Positions 51,271-59,243 of a stretch of DNA of 64,000 nucleotides are shown here, one piece after another; the stretch's first letter is position 1, and every line of letters starts with the position of its first letter. Origin of the DNA: an uncultured Duncaniella sp. (GTDB taxonomy: Bacteria; Bacteroidota; Bacteroidia; Bacteroidales; Muribaculaceae); assembly GCF_910577345.1 (NCBI RefSeq), contig NZ_CAJTMT010000001.1, forward strand, positions 154,930-218,929, read 5' to 3'. A program made the position numbers and the translations under genes. The notes beneath the pieces were generated by a model that was not told the DNA's origin, made no database searches, and worked only from the letters and a program-made list of their open reading frames with translations.

Positions 51271-52704
51271 ATGAACGTAACCCTTCGACATATCCTATTC
51301 TCCGGCCTTGCCACCGTGGCTATGGCCGGAGCTGCCATAACTCCGGAGGAAGTGACAAAAGCTGTCAGTCTTGCGCGTGAATCGCCGAAGAACCGCGTGT
51401 TAAGCCGTAAAGCCGGTATCGCACTTCAGGAAGCCGGCAGATATAAGGATGCCATCACATATTATCTGAAAAGCGACAACTCCGGCAATCTCGGAGCTGC
51501 CGAATGCTATTTCTATCTCTACGACTATGACAAAGCTGAGGAGTATCTTGACAAATACCTCGACAAGCGAAGCAAAGTCGAAGAGGAAAAGGACAAGGAT
51601 TTCTCCTACGGCGACGGCAGTGAGACCATTGACTGGACTGACAATCTGCGAAGCCGTATAGAACTCGGACGCTCAATGCTCGACCGCGTCGAGAAGATCG
51701 AGATTATCGACAGCATAAACGTGCCGTCGGACGAATTCTTCAGATTCATCAAGCTTGCCAAAAGCGCCGGAAGTCTTGGCGATGAGTCGGTGATTGATGA
51801 TGTGGTGACAGAAACCGCCCTGCAGCAATTAGGAGTGACAAGCCTTTGGGCACCTGTCTACTCGAGCGAATCAGGCGACGACGTGATTTGGTACGGTTCG
51901 ACTGAGAACGGCGACTCCAAAATGTTCGAGTCAATCCGTCTGACTGACGGAAGCTGGGACAAACCGAACGAATTGTTTGACTATGCCTCCATCTTCGGAA
52001 ACGCAAACGGCTCGTGGGTTTCCTATCCCTTCCTTATGTCGGACGGCGTCACCCTCTATTTCGCTGCTGACGGAGAAAACTCACTCGGTGAACTCGACAT
52101 ATTCATCTCGCGACGTGACTCCGACGGATTCCTGCAACCATCCAACGTCGGTATGCCCTACAACTCCCCCTACAATGACTACCTCTATGCAATCGACGAG
52201 GAGAATGGTGTCGGGTGGTGGGTATCCGACAGAAATCAGTTGAATGACTCTGTGACAATCTATACTTTTATCCCTCAGGAATTGCGCGTCAACTATCCTG
52301 TCGAGACTCCGAACCTCACAGACTACGCCCGTGTAAAGTCCATCGCAATGACACAGAACGAATCGACTGACTATGAGAAAATCAAAAAGCGCATTGCATC
52401 CTCAGGAGCATCTAAACGCGGCAACGCAAAGATGAATTTTGAGTTCGCTTTGCCCGGAGGCAGAATAATCACTTCCATGTCACAGCTCTCAAATCCCCAG
52501 TCGGTGAACGCCCTCAACGAGTATCTCTCCGAGAAGGAAAACTACGATAAACTTCGCGAAGAGCTTGCCTCACTACGGCAAGCATACGCCAACCGCGACA
52601 AGTCTGTCACCGATAAGATACTTTCAGCCGAGCAGGAACTTGCAGACAAGAAACTGGAATTGCTCAGACTGAAAAACCGCGTTGTCAGACTGGAATCGCG
52701 ATAA
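51271..52704 (+). CDS. Secreted TPR and PD40 repeat protein
   Basis: This 477-residue protein has a signal peptide (RHILFSGLATVAMAGAA). Two to three TPR-like repeats occupy about 20-90 (AGIALQEAGRYKDAITYYLKS, YLYDYDKAEEYLDKYLDK). PD40-type beta-propeller blades occupy about 180-340 (GVTLYFAADGENSLGELDIFISRRD, with the characteristic G-x-D-I-F/Y). A C-terminal coiled coil (about 430-477) is rich in Leu/Lys/Glu. Similar TPR-PD40 proteins in Bacteroidetes usually carry an OmpA domain and work at the outer membrane or gliding machinery; no OmpA domain is present here. floA follows 30 bp downstream. Confidence 0.72.
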   Translation: MNVTLRHILFSGLATVAMAGAAITPEEVTKAVSLARESPKNRVLSRKAGIALQEAGRYKDAITYYLKSDNSGNLGAAECYFYLYDYDKAEEYLDKYLDKRSKVEEEKDKDFSYGDGSETIDWTDNLRSRIELGRSMLDRVEKIEIIDSINVPSDEFFRFIKLAKSAGSLGDESVIDDVVTETALQQLGVTSLWAPVYSSESGDDVIWYGSTENGDSKMFESIRLTDGSWDKPNELFDYASIFGNANGSWVSYPFLMSDGVTLYFAADGENSLGELDIFISRRDSDGFLQPSNVGMPYNSPYNDYLYAIDEENGVGWWVSDRNQLNDSVTIYTFIPQELRVNYPVETPNLTDYARVKSIAMTQNESTDYEKIKKRIASSGASKRGNAKMNFEFALPGGRIITSMSQLSNPQSVNALNEYLSEKENYDKLREELASLRQAYANRDKSVTDKILSAEQELADKKLELLRLKNRVVRLESR

Positions 52705-52734
52705 TATCCTTAACCTTAATATACTAACGATTTT

Positions 52735-53706
52735 ATGGAAGTAACCCTCATTCTGATATTGATTGCGGTTGTAATCATTATCTGTATTTTCTTCTACTAC
52801 GTCCCGTTCTTCCTATGGATTTCGGCACGGGTGAGCGGAGTGAGAATCTCACTGATGCAACTGTTTCTCATGCGCATCCGTAAGGTACCCGCTTCTGTCA
52901 TTGTCCGCGCCCTCATCGAGGCTCACAAGGCCGGTCTGAACGACGTGACAAGAGATGATCTTGAAGCCCATTATCTTGCCGGCGGTAACGTGGAGAAAGT
53001 TGTCCATGCCCTCGTCTCGGCATCAAAGGCCAATATCGACCTCGGTTTCAAAATGGCTACTGCCATTGACCTTGCCGGTCGCGACGTATTTCAGGCAGTG
53101 CAGATGTCTGTCAACCCGAAGGTCATCGAAACTCCGCATGTAACAGCTGTGGCCAAGGACGGCATCCAGCTTATCGCAATTGCCCGCGTGACCGTGCGCG
53201 CCAACATCCGTCAGCTCGTCGGCGGAGCCGGAGAGGACACTGTCCTCGCGCGCGTCGGTGAAGGCATCGTCTCGTCCATCGGTTCATCAGAAAGCCACAA
53301 GCAGGTGCTTGAAAATCCTGACAACATATCCAAGCTTGTGCTCCGCAAGGGTCTTGACTCCGGAACAGCCTTTGAGATTCTTTCAATCGACATCGCCGAC
53401 ATTGACATAGGCAAGAACATCGGCGCTGCCCTTCAGATTGACCAGGCTCAGGCTGACAAGAGTATCGCGCAGGCCAAAGCCGAAGAGCGCAGGGCTATGG
53501 CTATCGCCCTCGAGCAGGAAATGCGTGCAAAGGCACAGGAAGCACGTGCGAAAGTAATCGAAGCCGAAGCGGAACTGCCACGTGCTATGGCCCAGGCTTT
53601 CCTCACCGGCAACCTCGGTGTCATGGACTATTACCGCATGAAGAATATCGAATCGGATACAAACATGCGCCAGAACATCGCAAACCCTCCCACATCAACC
53701 AAATAA
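52735..53706 (+). CDS. floA: Flotillin-like protein FloA
   Basis: This is a 323-residue membrane-anchored SPFH/flotillin-type protein. A single hydrophobic N-terminal anchor (VTLILILIAVVIIICIFFYYVPFFLWIS, about 3-30) precedes an SPFH-like domain (about 120-230: VAKDGIQLIAIARVTVRANIRQLVGGAGEDTVLARVGEGI). A helical, coiled-coil tail (about 235-300) has the repeats AQAKAEERRAMAIALEQEMRAKAQEARAK. FloA organises membrane microdomains in Bacillus. The family (UPF0365) is well conserved. It follows the TPR/PD40 gene and precedes the PHP phosphatase by 10 bp, probably all in one transcript. Confidence 0.93.
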   Translation: MEVTLILILIAVVIIICIFFYYVPFFLWISARVSGVRISLMQLFLMRIRKVPASVIVRALIEAHKAGLNDVTRDDLEAHYLAGGNVEKVVHALVSASKANIDLGFKMATAIDLAGRDVFQAVQMSVNPKVIETPHVTAVAKDGIQLIAIARVTVRANIRQLVGGAGEDTVLARVGEGIVSSIGSSESHKQVLENPDNISKLVLRKGLDSGTAFEILSIDIADIDIGKNIGAALQIDQAQADKSIAQAKAEERRAMAIALEQEMRAKAQEARAKVIEAEAELPRAMAQAFLTGNLGVMDYYRMKNIESDTNMRQNIANPPTSTK

Positions 53707-53716
53707 GGACTGAACA

Positions 53717-54559
53717 GTGAACATCAGAGAAATAGTAAACTCCACAAGAGACTATAACTTACATTCTCATACACAATTCTGTGACGGGCGCGCCGAAATG
53801 GTGCGCTTTGTCGAAGCAGCAATCGAAGCCGGGATACGTCATCTCGGCTTCACTCCCCACTCTCCCATCCCCATCGCTTCACCTTGCAATATGAAATCGG
53901 AAGCCGTCGGTGAATATATCAGCGAGTTTTCCCGACTCAAAGAAAAACATGCGGGCACAATCAATCTCTATCTGTCAATGGAAATCGACTATCTCGGGAA
54001 GCTGTGGGGCGCGAGTCATGAATATTTCAAATCCATCCCACTCGACTACCGTCTCAGCTCCATACATTTCATCCCGACTCAGGATGGAGAACTGATAGAT
54101 GTCGACGGAAGTCCTGACGGCTTCATCAAGAAGATGCACAAATATTTTCATGACGACATCCATTATGTGGTCGACACCTTCTATCAACACACGCTCGACA
54201 TGATTGAGGCAGGCGGATTTGACATAATTGGACATTTTGACAAAATCGGATTCAACGCATCGCGCTATCAGCCCGGAATAGAGGAAGAAGCTTGGTACAA
54301 AAAACATCTCGACAACGTCATTGACGCACTCATAGCAAGCGGAACGATTGTTGAGGTCAACACCAAGGCTTGGGAACCACCGGTTGGAAGCAGCGAAAAG
54401 GAGGCACGGGAATATGTGCCACGGCTCTTCCCTTCAGCACCAACAATCCACCGGCTCCGTGATGCGGGAGTGACACTTGCGGTAAACAGCGATGTCCACT
54501 ATCCGGAGCGCATCAGTTTCGGTCGAAAAGCTGCATTTGAAATCATCGATGAAGTATAA
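53717..54559 (+). CDS. PHP-type histidinol-phosphatase-like hydrolase
   Basis: This is a 280-residue PHP-domain protein starting at GTG. Metal ligands are the HSHT pair (YNLHSHTQFCDGR), GFTPHSPI, the Glu in MEIDYLGKLW, IHFIP, IIGHFDK and NSDVHYPE. This matches the HisK/YtvP histidinol-phosphate phosphatase family, which hydrolyses histidinol phosphate in histidine synthesis. No other his genes are here, so the substrate may be different. It lies directly downstream of floA and ends with a strong bidirectional terminator. Confidence 0.85.
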   Translation: MNIREIVNSTRDYNLHSHTQFCDGRAEMVRFVEAAIEAGIRHLGFTPHSPIPIASPCNMKSEAVGEYISEFSRLKEKHAGTINLYLSMEIDYLGKLWGASHEYFKSIPLDYRLSSIHFIPTQDGELIDVDGSPDGFIKKMHKYFHDDIHYVVDTFYQHTLDMIEAGGFDIIGHFDKIGFNASRYQPGIEEEAWYKKHLDNVIDALIASGTIVEVNTKAWEPPVGSSEKEAREYVPRLFPSAPTIHRLRDAGVTLAVNSDVHYPERISFGRKAAFEIIDEV

Positions 54560-54607
54560 CGATTGAACGAAAACAGCATCTCAACACATCAACATTGAAA
54601 AAATGAA

Positions 54608-54643
54608 AACCGGAGTCCAAGCTCATGCACAAGGACTCCGGTT
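54608..54643. terminator. Bidirectional terminator between hisK-like and fucosidase genes
   Basis: AACCGGAGTCC (54608-54618) and GGACTCCGGTT (54633-54643) form an 11-bp perfect stem. T-rich flanks are present on both strands, separating two convergent transcripts. Confidence 0.85.
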
Positions 54644-54685
54644 ATTATTTTATCGTCTAAGGTTTAATAATGAGATAGAGTTTAA

Positions 54686-56608
54686 TCACCTCACTCGCGA
54701 AGAATTGCTTTCGAGACGGATTGCTATCGGTGTCATGTAATTGGTTCCGCTATGCTCCTTGCCTTTGAGGTGACATTCCAACTGCCCTTTATCAATGGAT
54801 ATTGAGCCAACATGAATGGTCTTGAATCCGGATTGCTCAGGGCAAGCGGTGTAGGGAACTTCAAATTTCTTGTCAGCAATCTCGACAAGTACCGTTCCGT
54901 TGTCATCCTTGCCAACCGTATTATAGTCGAGATAGACATCACAGGTGATATTCTCAGACGAACGCAAGCTCCATGATATACTTTGTGAATTATCATGCCA
55001 ATTCTTAACATGATTACGATTCACCTTCCCATCACCGAACGAGAGACCTCTGCCGTGGAGAGTGGCATCAAATGTATAGAGGACATTCGGCAGAGTTGAA
55101 CTGAGCAGACGGACCGGATTGGCCGGGAGACGCTTGTCAAGCTCTATCACTACAACCGTGTTGACCGGATCGGCTTTCGACGCATCAACCTGAAGCTCAT
55201 AATCATCCTTGCCAATCCTGCGGAACGATACTTTATCACTATTATCGGCAACCATGCGGGCATTCCGGATATTGCCGGACAGACCACCTATTATGATTTT
55301 TCCGTCCTGTGGGACAGTAAATATATGGGCATAGAGTGTATCACCTTTCCAAGTCGTCACGCCCCAAGGCTGCTGAGGCAAATCTGTACGCGTCGCACCA
55401 TAGATGCTTTCACCATTCTTTTCCAGCCATCGGCCGACCCCTTTGAAGATTTCCACATCACGCACATCCCATTTTCCGTTGCCCATCGGCCCTACGTTCA
55501 TGAGTATGTTGCCACCTTTTGATGCAGCAGAAGCCACGAGCCGGATAAAATGTGATGCAGGTTTGCGCACAGTGTCCACCTTGCTGTAACCATACGAATC
55601 ATTTGTGGTCGGGATTGACTCCCACGGGCCTTTGGACGGGAAGAAGTAAGCCGCACGATCACCGGTATTGGCATAGTCACCGAGGTTTCCGTTTGCAAAA
55701 CGGGCCAGACGTCCGTTTACAACTATCTTGTGACCTGAATCAGCCTCACGAATCGCTTCAAGTATGCGGATATTGAGATAGAGCGGCAATTTCGACGGAG
55801 TATCAAACCATAGAATATCAGGGTCATATTTCTTTATCAGCTCCTGAATCTGCGGGATGGACTTTTCGGCCACATACTTCTCGGCTTTCGGGAGGAAACT
55901 TTTGTATTCTGTCATCCACCAGTTGGCTGTCCCGAGAAGCTTGTCACCACCCGGATTCTCATAATCCCAGTCATTGCCGGGAGCATCAGGATGCTCCCAG
56001 TCGAAAGCATGGGAATAGTAGAACCCGAATTTTATGCCATGACGTTTTGCCGCAGCCCGTAATTCCCGAAGCGGATCTTTGCCCCATTTGGTCAGACGTA
56101 TGTCGTAGGGATAGGCATCGGAAGGATACATAGCGAAGCCGTCGTGATGCTTTGCGGTGATGATGAAATATTTCATGCCTGCATCCTCTGCTGTCTGCAT
56201 CCACTCCTCGGCATCGAACTCTGTCGGATTGAATGGAGCGACCACCTCCTTTTTATATTGTTCAAGGGGTATCTGCTCCTTGCGCATGAGATGTTCGGAA
56301 TAACCTCCCACCTTTTTACCATGCCAATGACCACCCGGCTCGGAGTAGACACCCCAGTGGATGAAGCACCCGAACTTCGCATCGTTGTACCAGTCCATGC
56401 GCTCATCATACTCCTTCAAGGCATCTTTCCACCAACCGTTGGCTGCATTTTCAAGAGCCTCCCTATCCTGTGGCAGTTGAGTGGATGAAGGAATTTCAAA
56501 TCCCTGTTCATCTCCCGAAGAAACACTCTGTCCACTCACCGGAATCACAGTACCCGAAATAATGGTGGCAACCAAAATAAACGGGCGGAATATATTGCAT
56601 CGTTTCAT
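54686..56608 (-). CDS. GH29 alpha-L-fucosidase
   Basis: This is a 640-residue secreted enzyme with a signal peptide (FILVATIISGTVIPVSG). The catalytic barrel spans about 60-400: KFGCFIHWGVYSEPGGHW, AEDAGMKYFIITAKHHDGFAMY (conserved His pair), then YDPDILWFD with the nucleophile Asp269. GGNILMNVGPMGNGK is another GH29 signature. C-terminal beta domains (about 400-640) probably bind carbohydrate. It hydrolyses terminal alpha-fucose. It lies at the 3' end of a SusC/SusD locus on the same strand, implicating a fucosylated glycan. A plug-only TonB protein precedes it by 24 bp. Confidence 0.93.
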   Translation of the reverse strand: MKRCNIFRPFILVATIISGTVIPVSGQSVSSGDEQGFEIPSSTQLPQDREALENAANGWWKDALKEYDERMDWYNDAKFGCFIHWGVYSEPGGHWHGKKVGGYSEHLMRKEQIPLEQYKKEVVAPFNPTEFDAEEWMQTAEDAGMKYFIITAKHHDGFAMYPSDAYPYDIRLTKWGKDPLRELRAAAKRHGIKFGFYYSHAFDWEHPDAPGNDWDYENPGGDKLLGTANWWMTEYKSFLPKAEKYVAEKSIPQIQELIKKYDPDILWFDTPSKLPLYLNIRILEAIREADSGHKIVVNGRLARFANGNLGDYANTGDRAAYFFPSKGPWESIPTTNDSYGYSKVDTVRKPASHFIRLVASAASKGGNILMNVGPMGNGKWDVRDVEIFKGVGRWLEKNGESIYGATRTDLPQQPWGVTTWKGDTLYAHIFTVPQDGKIIIGGLSGNIRNARMVADNSDKVSFRRIGKDDYELQVDASKADPVNTVVVIELDKRLPANPVRLLSSTLPNVLYTFDATLHGRGLSFGDGKVNRNHVKNWHDNSQSISWSLRSSENITCDVYLDYNTVGKDDNGTVLVEIADKKFEVPYTACPEQSGFKTIHVGSISIDKGQLECHLKGKEHSGTNYMTPIAIRLESNSSRVR

Positions 56609-56632
56609 GAGACTTTTAGATAGAGGGTGGTG

Positions 56633-57304
56633 TTACTTATTTTTGAGTGTCGTGATAATAATTGCTCCGTTGGCGCCTCTCACACCATAGGCATTTCCAT
56701 CCTTTGAGACCTCAAGGCGCTCAATGTCCGCGATATTGATTGTGCCGTCGACATCGCTGCTATGCTCGAAAATCACTCCGTCAATCACAAATATAGGCTC
56801 GGTGTTCTGTTCAAGGGAGCTTCCACCACGAATGGAAATGTATTGACCACCCTCGGCAAAGTTTACTGTAACACCCGGAATACGTCCCCGCAGCAAATCA
56901 TAAATCGATTCGGCATTAAGTTCCTGAATCTGCGCCCGTGTCAGGATGTTTGAATTGTGACCAATGCGTTTCACAGGGGTATAGGCATATCTGGTCTCAT
57001 TCGTGCCGTCATGTACAAAAAACTCCTTATTCCCAAGTTTGATCGTGATATTACTCAACGAACCAATAGGAAAAACCGCTTCATGCTTCTTATTGGCTGC
57101 GATGACAAGAGTGTCGGTCGGATTGACATTTAAAATGAATTGGCCATCTGACCCTGTCACAACACTTTCTGCCGTGTTCTTACGCCAGACTTTCACCTTC
57201 TTCACCGGTTTTTCTTTCTGATTGAACACTGCCCCGATTAACTCTTCGGCATTAAGCTGGATTACGACAGCGGATAGGAGCAGGGACAGGAATATCTTTC
57301 GCAT
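56633..57304 (-). CDS. Stand-alone carboxypeptidase-regulatory plus TonB plug protein
   Basis: This is a 223-residue protein with a signal peptide (KIFLSLLLSAVVIQLNA), a CarboxypepD_reg-like beta sandwich (about 22-90: LIGAVFNQKEKPVKKVKVW) and a complete plug domain (about 115-220: IQELNAESIYDLLRGRIPGVTV, YISIRGGSSL, PIFVIDGVIFE, GVRGANGAIIITT). The barrel that would normally follow is absent; the protein stops immediately after the plug. It may be a deliberate accessory protein or a truncated SusC. The fucosidase gene follows by 24 bp; a strong hairpin separates it from the SusE-like gene. Confidence 0.8.
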   Translation of the reverse strand: MRKIFLSLLLSAVVIQLNAEELIGAVFNQKEKPVKKVKVWRKNTAESVVTGSDGQFILNVNPTDTLVIAANKKHEAVFPIGSLSNITIKLGNKEFFVHDGTNETRYAYTPVKRIGHNSNILTRAQIQELNAESIYDLLRGRIPGVTVNFAEGGQYISIRGGSSLEQNTEPIFVIDGVIFEHSSDVDGTINIADIERLEVSKDGNAYGVRGANGAIIITTLKNK

Positions 57305-57321
57305 AATTATATCTTAGGAAA

Positions 57322-57357
57322 ATTGCCGGCATGATGGACTGCCATCATGCCGGCAAT
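57322..57357 (-). terminator. 16-bp perfect hairpin between SusE-like and plug genes
   Basis: ATTGCCGGCATGATGG (57322-57337) and CCATCATGCCGGCAAT (57342-57357) form a perfect stem with a 4-nt loop. On the minus strand it is followed by TTTTCC only, so it may cause partial termination or protect upstream mRNA. Confidence 0.7.
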
Positions 57358-57394
57358 GGGTTAATAAAAAGTAACGATTTAATAAAATTGACGG

Positions 57395-58492
57395 TTAAAA
57401 GAGCATTTCAGTATTTGATGCGTATGCATCGTCAATATACATCACGGGAACATTCTTGGCCTGGTTGCCATTAAGGTAATAGAATTCCCAGTTGTTGATG
57501 TAGAGATTGCCTTCGCAATTGTTGGCTGTGCGGACATCAGCAATAAGCCTGCTGGTGAGCGCGAGATTGCCTGCAACGTAGGCTGTCAACTGATTGTCTG
57601 AATCAACACCCATGCTTACAGTCTGATACAATTTGTTTTTGAAAGTATTGAAGGTGTCCAGCTTATGATACTCATAGTATGTGGTCTTCTTGTTGTTGGC
57701 ATCAGTATACTGAACAGCGACGATAACATTGTAGTCCTCAGTGCCTTCCACGGTCTGAGTCTGGTTCATCGCATCCGATTCTGCCACGAGAGGCAAACCG
57801 TCGGTAACAGCGCCGGGATACCAGAGAAGACGGATCTGACTGATGTATTTGCCATTATTTTCAGCTGCATTACGCATGTTCCAGCGATACTCAAGCATAC
57901 CGCGGCCCGATGAACCGCCTGCCGTTATCATCTGAGTGTTGGGCATATTCTTCTCAAATCCAAGTTTCATACGGGTGCTGAAGGGTGTATGCAGCTCGGT
58001 ATCGTCGAAAGCACGACGCACATAGCGCTGATACTGGTCAGCCTGATTGACCTGTATCTGAAGATACTGATTGCCGTCACTATCCTTCTTAAGCGAATTT
58101 TTAGAGGTGCCCTGGAGGGTAAATGAGTGAAGGGTCTTCTCAAACTTCTCGAAGTAGTAGCTTGAAACGTACATCTTACGGGTACGGGTCTGAGTCACAT
58201 CGCCGACTTTTGCGGTACAAGTGATTGTATATACTCCGGGGACATTCGGTGCTTTCCAAGTCTCCTCGTTCAAGCCCTGAGGCTGGGTGAAGCTGCCACC
58301 TTCGCAAGTCCAACTGTAGGTGGTGTGCCACAGGTCAGAAGAGTTGACACACATCCACACCTTGACCTTCTGGTTGCAATAGAATTCGTTACCGTCAGCG
58401 CTCAGAGAGTCGATTTCCAGATAATCGTCATCACCACAGGATGTAACGGCTATCAGGGCTATAAGCATGAGTATATTACGAAAGTATTTCAT
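57395..58492 (-). CDS. SusE-like surface lipoprotein with PKD-type domain
   Basis: This is a 365-residue lipoprotein: MKYFRNILMLIALIAVTSC (Cys19), then GDDDYLE, an acidic surface-export-like signal. An Ig/PKD-like domain (about 40-110: VKVWMCVNSSDLWHTTYSWTCEGGSFTQ) is followed by a beta-rich region (about 115-365) with EFYYLNGNQ and many aromatic residues, likely a glycan-binding module. It sits in the SusE/SusF position of the locus, after SusC, SusD and the FAS1-like protein. The ligand is unknown. Its call is by position and architecture. Confidence 0.75.
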   Translation of the reverse strand: MKYFRNILMLIALIAVTSCGDDDYLEIDSLSADGNEFYCNQKVKVWMCVNSSDLWHTTYSWTCEGGSFTQPQGLNEETWKAPNVPGVYTITCTAKVGDVTQTRTRKMYVSSYYFEKFEKTLHSFTLQGTSKNSLKKDSDGNQYLQIQVNQADQYQRYVRRAFDDTELHTPFSTRMKLGFEKNMPNTQMITAGGSSGRGMLEYRWNMRNAAENNGKYISQIRLLWYPGAVTDGLPLVAESDAMNQTQTVEGTEDYNVIVAVQYTDANNKKTTYYEYHKLDTFNTFKNKLYQTVSMGVDSDNQLTAYVAGNLALTSRLIADVRTANNCEGNLYINNWEFYYLNGNQAKNVPVMYIDDAYASNTEMLF

Positions 58493-58516
58493 GTTGTACG
58501 AATGATTTAGCGGTTA

Positions 58517-59212
58517 TCACTTTAAATTGAGTTGTGCTTTGGTAGGACGGTCAAGCCAGCTTTCAATAACATGGACGTATGAGCCGTCGGAAGAGTAGAG
58601 ATTGCCGGTGCGCGGCTTGATTGAAGCCTTGTAGTGACCGTCGAAGTTATTGAAAGTCGTGTTGGGATTGCGGTCCTTGTAGATATACATATTGACCATT
58701 GCAGTGTCGGCTGAGGCGTATGTCTCATACCAAGTCGGCGAAGCCGGCAGATTGGTGTGGGTGTACTGACCTTTCACGATATGGTAAAGGAGGAATTCCT
58801 TCACCTGCTCCTTTGGATACGCTCTCATCGAAGAAGGAGCGTAAGTGGTAGGCTCTCCCGTAGTCTCGTCTACACCTCCGTCGGGAATTTGATGAGTCTG
58901 GAAGTAGCTGAGGTCAGCCGCTGTTTCCGAATTAAAAGCCGTGTTGGTCGGGAGGAGATAAGTGCAGTCACCCATTCGGTAGTAATCCTCCATTTCGGCA
59001 TATTCGATAGCATCGGCAAGAACCGAGAACAGATCTGAGCGGGATACGATAAAATCGTAGGTCGACATGCCTAACTTGTTGCTGGGAATACCGGCCTCAT
59101 AGTCGTATTCGTATGGGTCCTGGTAATCAAGTCCGAACATCTCGCATGAGGTCATCGCACAGCCTAATGCGATTGCAGCAACGGAGACCTGAATATATTT
59201 TGTGAATTTCAT
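58517..59212 (-). CDS. FAS1 (fasciclin)-like surface lipoprotein
   Basis: This 231-residue lipoprotein has the signal MKFTKYIQVSVAAIALGCAMTSC. A FAS1-like domain (about 55-230) is suggested by LFSVLADAIEYAEMEDYYRMGDCTYLLPTNTAFN and by KEQVKEFLLYHIVKGQYT, the two fasciclin hallmarks. FAS1 domains mediate adhesion. The start at 59212 gives a standard lipoprotein signal; an ATG at 59239 is also possible. It lies between susD and the SusE-like gene. FAS1 proteins do occur in some Bacteroidetes glycan loci. Ligand unknown. Confidence 0.75.
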   Translation of the reverse strand: MKFTKYIQVSVAAIALGCAMTSCEMFGLDYQDPYEYDYEAGIPSNKLGMSTYDFIVSRSDLFSVLADAIEYAEMEDYYRMGDCTYLLPTNTAFNSETAADLSYFQTHQIPDGGVDETTGEPTTYAPSSMRAYPKEQVKEFLLYHIVKGQYTHTNLPASPTWYETYASADTAMVNMYIYKDRNPNTTFNNFDGHYKASIKPRTGNLYSSDGSYVHVIESWLDRPTKAQLNLK

Positions 59213-59243
59213 GTTTTGCTTCTGTTTTAATGATTTCATTATA

